A DNA stretch of 8,993 nt, taken from Candidatus Uhrbacteria bacterium. GTDB taxonomy: Bacteria; Patescibacteriota; Patescibacteriia; 2-12-FULL-60-25. Below the pieces are notes generated by a model that worked only from the letters and a program-made list of their open reading frames with translations, was not told the DNA's origin and did no database searches. The DNA lies in NCBI GenBank assembly GCA_009691315.1, contig SICT01000041.1:1-8993 (forward strand). The letters run 5' to 3'. The position numbers were made by a program, and so were the translations under genes. Positions 5,140 through 8,993 of this stretch are shown here, one piece after another. Within the stretch, counting starts at the first letter, position 1, and the number at the start of each line of letters is the position of its first letter.

Positions 5140-6315
5140 ATGAAACCCCTGACGATTGTCATGATCGGTCAAAAAGGGCTACCGGCGCATTCCGGCGGGA
5201 TTGAGCGTCATGTGGAATTGTTAGCTTCTGGTCTCGTTGCTAATGATCATCGCGTGATTGTCTATGGACGTCGGTGGTACGTTGAAAATAGACTTGCTCC
5301 TCGGGGTGTTGAACAAAAGTTTAGTTGGGGGATTCGCACCAAGCATCTCGACGCCATCACCCATAGCTTTACGGCTCTGTGGTCCGCTCGTCATGATCAC
5401 CCAGATATTCTGCATATTCACGGGAGCGGTGTTGAATTGCTTACTCCTCTGGCAAAGCTGTTATTTCCTCAGGCGAAAATTGTTTACACACTTCACTCCC
5501 ATAATCATTTTTTATCTAAGTGGAGTCGTTTTGCAAAATTCATTCTCCATCTGGCTGAATGGTTAGGCTGTCATTTTGCAGATCGGACGATTGCCGTGTC
5601 TGAGACGCTGGCCGCTCATTGTTTGCGCAACTATGGCTGTCAGGCGGTTTACATCCCACATCCTTTTTCTGTATCAGCAAATCTTCAGACAGCAGTCGGT
5701 TCTCTGCCAGCGGATCTTCACGCAGAAAAATATCTTTTATTTGTCGGCCGTTTGATCCCGGATAAGCAGGCACATACTTTGATTGAGGCCTATGATCAGG
5801 CTCGCCAAGAACGCCCGGATCTATTTCAGGATATTCCGCTGGTGATTGTTGGGGCAGGAGCTTGGACCGATACCTATGTCAAAAATCTTCACCAGTTAGC
5901 AGAAAAAGTTTCTGGCGTAAAAATGTTGGGAGAAAAGTTCGGTCAAGAACTCCACGCCTTGCAAGCCCAGGCGTTGACGCATGTGTTTCCTACTTCAAGC
6001 GAAGGGCTGTCCATCGCTATGTTGGAAGCAGCTGCTTTTCACCGCCCCATGATTGTGACGGCTATTCCGCAAAATGGGGAAGCGACAGGCGGCCATGCTC
6101 TAGAAATCATCCCTTCTTCTATCGGCGATTTATCCCGTGCCTTGATCACCATGCTAAGCCTATCCTCGGAAGACCGTAAACAGATGGGCGATGAAGTCTA
6201 CGCATATGTTTGCCGTACATTTGATTCACAGCGCCGCTGTCTTGAGGTACGCACTCTCTATCAAGAACTGGTTTACGATCGCGCATTTTGTCAGTCATCT
6301 TTTTTGTTCGCCTGA
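5140..6315 (+). CDS. Family GT4 glycosyltransferase (GT-B fold)
   Basis: This 391-residue retaining glycosyltransferase transfers a sugar from a nucleotide-sugar donor, probably at the cytoplasmic membrane face during surface polysaccharide or glycoprotein glycan synthesis. The N-terminal acceptor domain begins VMIGQKGLPAHSGGIERHVE (7-26), a pattern common in GT4 rhamnosyl- and mannosyl-transferase-like enzymes. HIHGSG (92-97) and TLHSHNH (117-123) follow. The C-terminal donor domain starts with YLLFVGRLIPDK (198-209). It carries the E-x7-E signature at E288 and E296 in SSEGLSIAMLEA, and TAIPQNGE, which contacts the donor. Donor and acceptor are unknown. I chose ATG 5140 rather than 5128 because of the promoter position and the family N-terminus. 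Its last 25 bases overlap the end of the convergent helix-turn-helix gene. Confidence 0.93.
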   Translation: MKPLTIVMIGQKGLPAHSGGIERHVELLASGLVANDHRVIVYGRRWYVENRLAPRGVEQKFSWGIRTKHLDAITHSFTALWSARHDHPDILHIHGSGVELLTPLAKLLFPQAKIVYTLHSHNHFLSKWSRFAKFILHLAEWLGCHFADRTIAVSETLAAHCLRNYGCQAVYIPHPFSVSANLQTAVGSLPADLHAEKYLLFVGRLIPDKQAHTLIEAYDQARQERPDLFQDIPLVIVGAGAWTDTYVKNLHQLAEKVSGVKMLGEKFGQELHALQAQALTHVFPTSSEGLSIAMLEAAAFHRPMIVTAIPQNGEATGGHALEIIPSSIGDLSRALITMLSLSSEDRKQMGDEVYAYVCRTFDSQRRCLEVRTLYQELVYDRAFCQSSFLFA

Positions 6316-6623
6316 GGGGTGCGAGCCGCCTCTGGCGAGCTTCGCCCTGGTGGGCGAGGAGAGTACAAGGTATTACGAATTTTCCATTTTTCGACCCATT
6401 GACCAATCCCTTTTTGATCGCGTTTTTTTTGTATATGTGTTGATTGTTGTGACCAGGCAATTAGAGAAGTGAATAAAATTTTGTAACGGTTCTGAACAAC
6501 GATATAGCGGAGCTCTTGTTCCTGGAGCGCACGGCGAATAGTTCGTGCATTGACTCCAAATAGTCGAGCTGCCTCGCTGATGGATACGCGAACCGGCTGT
6601 TCATAAGATGGAGCAATATTCAT
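6291..6623 (-). CDS. Small helix-turn-helix DNA-binding protein
   Basis: This 110-residue protein has an N-terminal excisionase/MerR-like helix-turn-helix at residues 13-33 (VSISEAARLFGVNARTIRRA). It is followed by a wing-like strand pair (LRYIVVQNRYKILFTSLIAW) and then a basic segment (QKKRDQKGIGQWVEKWKIRN). The last 22 residues are a Pro/Arg/Ala-rich tail encoded by an unusually GC-rich patch (6310-6360). Similar proteins are common in Patescibacteria (from memory), with unknown targets. The start is ATG 6623; TTG at 6632 would add three residues. A probable -10 lies seven bases upstream, so the message is near-leaderless. The gene is divergent from the sigma-factor gene across a palindrome that could be its own operator. 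It converges on, and overlaps by 25 bp, the glycosyltransferase gene. Confidence 0.85.
   Translation of the reverse strand: MNIAPSYEQPVRVSISEAARLFGVNARTIRRALQEQELRYIVVQNRYKILFTSLIAWSQQSTHIQKKRDQKGIGQWVEKWKIRNTLYSPRPPGRSSPEAARTPQANKKDD
6334..6357. other. GC-rich overlapping hairpins near the convergent gene ends
   Basis: Two mutually exclusive stems can form: GGCGA-GCT-TCGCC (6334-6346) and TCGCCC-TGGT-GGGCGA (6342-6357). They lie inside the 3' coding end of the minus-strand helix-turn-helix gene, 19 bases beyond the glycosyltransferase stop. They could slow or stop transcription from the plus strand, but no T-tract follows on either strand, so I do not call a Rho-independent terminator. Confidence 0.35.
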
Positions 6624-6630
6624 AGTAAAC

Positions 6631-6659
6631 AATCTATCATGACATACGTTATTTGTCTA
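6631..6659 (-). promoter_or_regulatory. Promoter of the helix-turn-helix gene
   Basis: Read on the minus strand: -35 TAGACA (6659-6654, 5/6 of consensus), a 17-base spacer, then an extended -10 TGATAGATT (6639-6631; hexamer 4/6). Only seven bases separate the -10 from the ATG at 6623, so the transcript should start at or next to the start codon. The -35 lies within the left arm of the palindrome 6650-6677, so a protein bound there would block this promoter. Confidence 0.55.
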
Positions 6660-6677
6660 CAATAATGTAGACAAATA
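6650..6677. promoter_or_regulatory. Perfect 12-bp-arm palindrome, probable operator between divergent genes
   Basis: Left arm TATTTGTCTACA (6650-6661), spacer ATAA (6662-6665), right arm TGTAGACAAATA (6666-6677): 12 of 12 pairs match. The symmetric hexamer TAGACA occurs once on each strand; on the minus strand it is the -35 of the helix-turn-helix gene. On the plus strand (6668-6673) it stands 17 bases before a weak -10 (TACTTT, 6691-6696) that could serve the sigma-factor gene. The arrangement fits a dimeric repressor or activator controlling both directions. The adjacent helix-turn-helix protein is the obvious candidate binder; this is inference. Confidence 0.65.
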
Positions 6678-6696
6678 TGGTATCGCAGACTACTTT
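6668..6696 (+). promoter_or_regulatory. Weak candidate promoter for the sigma-factor gene
   Basis: -35 TAGACA (6668-6673) in the right arm of the palindrome, a 17-base spacer and TACTTT (6691-6696; matches only T1, A2 and T6). It would give a leader of about 60 bases before ATG 6764. A second -10-like hexamer, TAAAAT (6725-6730), closer to the gene has no matching -35. The symmetry with the opposite promoter is the main argument; the -10 itself is poor. Confidence 0.3.
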
Positions 6697-6763
6697 TATC
6701 TATTTTCAGGCTTGCTATCTGGGATAAAATCCTGTAACCTGAGATGAATCTATACGGATTATC

Positions 6764-7369
6764 ATGTCCAGTCTTTTTGATCATTATTTGCTTTTTCGTC
6801 TGCGTACGAAACGTGACGAGCAGGCTTATGCTGAGCTATACGATCGTTATGTAAGCTCTATCTATCGTTTTGTTATTTTGAAGGTTTCTTCTAAAGAAAT
6901 TGCTGAAGATATTACCGCGGAAACTTTTTTAAAATGTTGGCAATTCATCCAGACGAATCAAGTCATTACGAACTTTCGAGCCTTGCTTTATCGCGTGGCA
7001 CGTAATCTAGTGATTGATTTATACCGTAAATCTGGGCCTTATGATGCAGGTAATACTGTAACGTTTTACCCTGTTCAAACGTCTATTCAAATAGAAGATG
7101 ATGAACAAATCCACGGGTTCGCCTTTTCAGACCATGCTCGAGATCAGATGCGGATAGAAGCTCGAACTGATCTTTCCTTGTTCTTAGCCCAACTCGGGCA
7201 TCTGAAAGAAGATTATCGTGACGTCCTAACTCTGCGATTGATTGAGGATTTGCCTTTTGCAGATATTGCCAAGATTTTAGAAAAATCTCCCGGCAATACC
7301 CGCGTCATCTATCATCGCGCGATGAGAGCTCTACAGGATCTGAATCTGAATGCGGAAAAGAAGTCATAA
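6764..7369 (+). CDS. ECF-type RNA polymerase sigma factor
   Basis: This 201-residue group 4 (ECF) sigma factor directs RNA polymerase to a specific promoter set, usually in response to envelope or environmental signals. Region 2 spans about residues 20-90: AYAELYDRYVSSIYRFV, then AEDITAETFLKCW (core binding), and NFRALLYRVARNLVIDLYRK (-10 recognition and melting). A variable acidic linker follows (about 91-134). Region 4 occupies 135-192, with the helix-turn-helix LPFADIAKILEKSPGNTRVI binding the -35. Regions 1.2 and 3 are missing, as expected for ECF factors. No Shine-Dalgarno sequence is visible before ATG 6764. The gene ends eight bases before the DUF5667 membrane-protein gene, the usual place for a cognate anti-sigma factor. 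The divergent helix-turn-helix gene probably shares control through the palindrome. Confidence 0.93.
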   Translation: MSSLFDHYLLFRLRTKRDEQAYAELYDRYVSSIYRFVILKVSSKEIAEDITAETFLKCWQFIQTNQVITNFRALLYRVARNLVIDLYRKSGPYDAGNTVTFYPVQTSIQIEDDEQIHGFAFSDHARDQMRIEARTDLSLFLAQLGHLKEDYRDVLTLRLIEDLPFADIAKILEKSPGNTRVIYHRAMRALQDLNLNAEKKS

Positions 7370-7377
7370 CTATTCTC

Positions 7378-8556
7378 ATGAATAACGACCGATTAATAAA
7401 ACAGAGAATTCAATCCATACGCATGGCCTCTCAGGAGATCACGCCAGATTTGGTTTGGATGAAAAAAACTCGCGAAACATTGCTCATGCAGGTAGCGAAC
7501 GGTTTACCAGAAGCTCCGGTGCCCTTTTTCCAACGAGTGCGTGAGGCCACCCGTTCATTTATCTCGGCAGATGTGTTGCGGGCGATCCGGCAGCCTTTGA
7601 TGACTACCCTGTCTATTCTTGGTTTGCTGATTGGCGGATCTATTGCGAGCGTGTCTGCTGCCGAACGTTCTGTGCCAGGAGATTTTTTGCACCCAATTAA
7701 ATTAGCCGCTGAGCAAGCTCAATTGGCATTTACGTCCGGGAGAACGGGCAAGTTAAGATTAAAAACACAATTTCTTGGCCGACGTGTGGCAGAAATTCAA
7801 CAGATCGTTTCTTCCAATCTGTCGCAGAAACCGGAGCGTATTAACGCGGCGGCAGATATCTTGAAGCGGGATTTGGATACGGTGAAAACACAACTTCATG
7901 AAGTGACCAATCAAGAATCTGTGGGGCAGGTTGTTGAAGCTGCAAAATTTGTTGATCAAAAAAGTTCAGAAGCGGCCAGTGCACTCAAGACCGTTAAACC
8001 AGACGCTCCATTGGATGCGCAAAACAAGATCGGTGAAGCGGAGGCAGCCGCCGTAAACGCGGGCGTGCAAGCCATTCAGGTTTTGGTGGAGAGTCATAGT
8101 CAGCCCGGTGGTGAGAATACGATTACGAATGATGAACTGATTCAATCTATCCACGGCAAGGTCCAGGGGATTGAAGATAATATTATAGATGCGGCGAATA
8201 AAATTTTATCCTCCGCCTCGTCTACGAATGCCGGCTCTACTTCTTCTACCTCATCCCTGTCGATCATCAATGTATCTACCTCCTCCTCCATGGCTCAGAT
8301 TTTGGATGCGAAAAATTCTCTCGCTCAGGCCAAGCAGCTGCTCCAGGAAGAGAAGCTCGATCAGGTGACGGATAAGTTAGCTCAAACGGTTAAAGTGATT
8401 GCGGTTGCGGAACAGATTGCAGAAGCGGCTAATGCGAACGCAAGTTCAAGCCTTATGCTGCTGCCTACGTCTACCAGTGTTTCCAGTACGCTTTTGGTTA
8501 GTCCCTCGTCTACCAGAGCCGTATCAGGATCATCTACTACCACTTCCTCTCGTTGA
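7378..8556 (+). CDS. DUF5667 membrane protein, probable sigma-factor regulator
   Basis: This 392-residue protein has a cytoplasmic N-terminal region (1-72), one membrane helix (about 75-95, LMTTLSILGLLIGGSIASVS) and a large extracytoplasmic part. Just after the helix is the DUF5667 signature: RSVPGDFLHPIKLAAEQAQL (97-116), then helical repeats to about 275. Two Ser/Thr-rich low-complexity segments (278-304 and 355-392) resemble exposed, possibly glycosylated linkers; between them is another helical segment (MAQILDAKNSLAQAKQLLQE, 305-324). The N-terminus has PDLVWMKKTRETLLMQV (23-39), a pattern I associate with patescibacterial proteins of this type. It contains no His/Cys zinc motif, so it is not a classical ZAS anti-sigma factor. 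Position directly after the sigma gene and the single-span topology suggest it holds and releases that sigma factor; this is inference. The start ATG 7378 has no Shine-Dalgarno sequence. Confidence 0.82.
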   Translation: MNNDRLIKQRIQSIRMASQEITPDLVWMKKTRETLLMQVANGLPEAPVPFFQRVREATRSFISADVLRAIRQPLMTTLSILGLLIGGSIASVSAAERSVPGDFLHPIKLAAEQAQLAFTSGRTGKLRLKTQFLGRRVAEIQQIVSSNLSQKPERINAAADILKRDLDTVKTQLHEVTNQESVGQVVEAAKFVDQKSSEAASALKTVKPDAPLDAQNKIGEAEAAAVNAGVQAIQVLVESHSQPGGENTITNDELIQSIHGKVQGIEDNIIDAANKILSSASSTNAGSTSSTSSLSIINVSTSSSMAQILDAKNSLAQAKQLLQEEKLDQVTDKLAQTVKVIAVAEQIAEAANANASSSLMLLPTSTSVSSTLLVSPSSTRAVSGSSTTTSSR

Positions 8557-8676
8557 TTCAACCTCTTCCAGGGCATCTGTGTTTTTCGAAACACGGCTAT
8601 CCTGACGGGTGGGAGAATCAGCCCTGCGTTTTACGCAAGCAGAGTCTCAGGCCTGTTCTGTTAATTTGCAGTTGCT

Positions 8677-8742
8677 CGTTTGAATCCAAAAAGGTCGACT
8701 CCGCAGAAATGCGGATGGTTCAAACGCTTTTGTTCTATTATT
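8677..8742 (+). terminator. Candidate Rho-independent terminator after the sigma/DUF5667 operon
   Basis: The outer stem of 8 perfect pairs (8677-8684 with 8719-8726), continued by CC/GG after a one-base bulge, encloses a 6-bp GAAA-tetraloop hairpin (8700-8715). It is directly followed by CTTTTGTTCTATTATT. The T-rich tract is interrupted and the stem is long and compound, so termination is plausible but not certain. Confidence 0.4.
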
Positions 8743-8744
8743 AA

Positions 8745-8761
8745 AAACCCCTTAAGGGTTT
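8745..8761 (+). promoter_or_regulatory. Hairpin burying the Shine-Dalgarno sequence of the surface-protein gene
   Basis: AAACCC (8745-8750), loop CTTAA, GGGTTT (8756-8761) form a 6-bp stem. The Shine-Dalgarno AAGGG (8754-8758) overlaps the 3' arm, eight bases before ATG 8767. Folding would hide the ribosome-binding site, so translation of the secreted protein may be limited or regulated at this point. Confidence 0.5.
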
Positions 8762-8766
8762 CATCT

Positions 8767-8993
8767 ATGAGTAAAAAACTCCATAAAATTTTCTCCAGCT
8801 TCGTCACTTTGACGACGATTCTCTGGTCCGTCGGGTTCGGAACCCTCGCCCTTCCAGGCGTGGCTTCCGCTGCCGTGATCTCGGCCGGTGATCTCGTCAA
8901 AGCATCCGGTCCAGCTGTTTATTACTATGCAGCGGATCAGAAGCGTTATGTATTTCCAAACGAAAAAAGCTACTGGTCTTGGTACAAAGATTT
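8767..8993 (+). CDS. Secreted surface-type protein, N-terminal part (cut by window end)
   Basis: The frame stays open from ATG 8767 to the window end (75 full codons plus two bases). The N-terminus is a clear Sec signal peptide: basic MSKKLHK, a hydrophobic core (residues 8-30), then GVASA-A with probable cleavage after A35. The mature start contains AGDLVKASGPAVYYYAADQK (40-59) and RYVFPNEKSYWSWYKD (60-75). This matches a short repeat-like domain that I remember from many large Patescibacteria surface proteins; function unknown, possibly cell-wall or S-layer association. This gene has one of the clearest Shine-Dalgarno sequences in the window (AAGGG, eight-base spacing), but it lies in a hairpin. 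Following the sigma/DUF5667 pair, it is a possible regulon member. Confidence 0.85.
   Translation, partial: MSKKLHKIFSSFVTLTTILWSVGFGTLALPGVASAAVISAGDLVKASGPAVYYYAADQKRYVFPNEKSYWSWYKD

Larger units (their letters stand above)
8557..8766 (+). promoter_or_regulatory. Hairpin-rich 210-base spacer/leader before the surface-protein gene
   Basis: No convincing gene lies here. Several stems can be read: CAGGGC (8569-8574) with GCCCTG (8621-8626); an 8-bp stem with TTCG tetraloop (8577-8596); TGCGT-TTT-ACGCA (8625-8637); and a composite stem in which CGTTTGAA (8677-8684) pairs with TTCAAACG (8719-8726), enclosing TCCGCA-GAAA-TGCGGA (8700-8715). The composite stem is followed by a T-rich tract (8727-8742) and may terminate the sigma/DUF5667 transcript. 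A -10-like TATTAT (8736-8741) could start the next message, without a good -35. Whether this is one structured leader RNA or a terminator plus a promoter cannot be decided from one sequence. Confidence 0.4.

Noticed and set aside
6744..6763. Alternative ATG at 6744 before the sigma factor
   Set aside because: It is in a different frame from the sigma gene and opens only a short frame overlapping it.
8677..8726. tRNA-like T-arm sequence (GGTTCAAAC) and facing GTTTGAATCC
   Set aside because: No acceptor, D or anticodon arm can be assembled around it; the two stretches pair with each other as a simple stem.
8399..8744. Overlapping plus-strand open frames (68 and 63 codons) across the DUF5667 gene end and the following spacer
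   Set aside because: They are out-of-frame readings with no ribosome-binding site and no protein-like composition; the spacer is better described as structured non-coding DNA.
1..8993. CRISPR array, transposase, integrase, toxin-antitoxin or phage genes
   Set aside because: No regularly spaced repeats with unique spacers and no proteins of these families were seen. The only sizeable direct repeat is the 41-bp pair, which has no associated recombinase in the window.

Overview
The window looks like chromosome from a member of the Candidate Phyla Radiation (Patescibacteria). The gene families point toward the Uhrbacteria/Magasanikbacteria part of that group; this is a judgement from gene content, not a phylogeny. 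The supporting families are a DUF5674 protein, a small conserved unknown protein beside it, an ECF sigma factor followed by a DUF5667 membrane protein, and a secreted protein with a YVFPNEK-type repeat. TGA is used as a normal stop (methyltransferase, glycosyltransferase and DUF5667 genes), so this is not one of the TGA-recoding lineages (Gracilibacteria/Absconditabacteria). Gene density is high and most spacers are only a few bases.

Layout. Positions 1-1007 hold the 3' end of secA. Positions 1058-3263 hold a compact co-directional cluster: an unrecognised 217-residue protein, a Nudix hydrolase, a DUF5674 protein, a small conserved unknown protein and a second Nudix hydrolase. A strong extended -10 promoter at 3278-3286 starts the next run: a 25-codon hydrophobic micro-ORF, a small two-helix membrane protein, a class I methyltransferase, a three-helix membrane protein and a YraN-type nuclease (to 5081). 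A second promoter (5099-5127) precedes a GT4 glycosyltransferase (5140-6315). Convergent to it, on the minus strand, is a small helix-turn-helix protein (6291-6623). Its promoter region is shared with a divergent ECF sigma factor (6764-7369), which is followed closely by its probable membrane regulator, a DUF5667 protein (7378-8556). A 210-base, hairpin-rich spacer then leads into a secreted surface-type protein cut by the window end.

The two most unusual DNA-level features are: (i) a 41-bp direct repeat, 39/41 identical, at 1010-1050 and 1677-1717, which brackets the 217-residue gene and supplies the same Shine-Dalgarno/leader to two consecutive genes; and (ii) a perfect 12-bp-arm palindrome (6650-6677) between the helix-turn-helix and sigma genes, whose symmetric arms contain the probable -35 element of the minus-strand gene and a matching hexamer for the plus-strand gene. 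The last gene's Shine-Dalgarno sequence is buried in a hairpin.

How the genes may work together (inference): the Nudix/DUF5674 cluster resembles a housekeeping or nucleotide-sanitation neighbourhood, and the HTH-sigma-DUF5667-surface protein segment looks like an envelope-responsive regulatory unit. I found no CRISPR array, tRNA, rRNA, transposase or phage gene.
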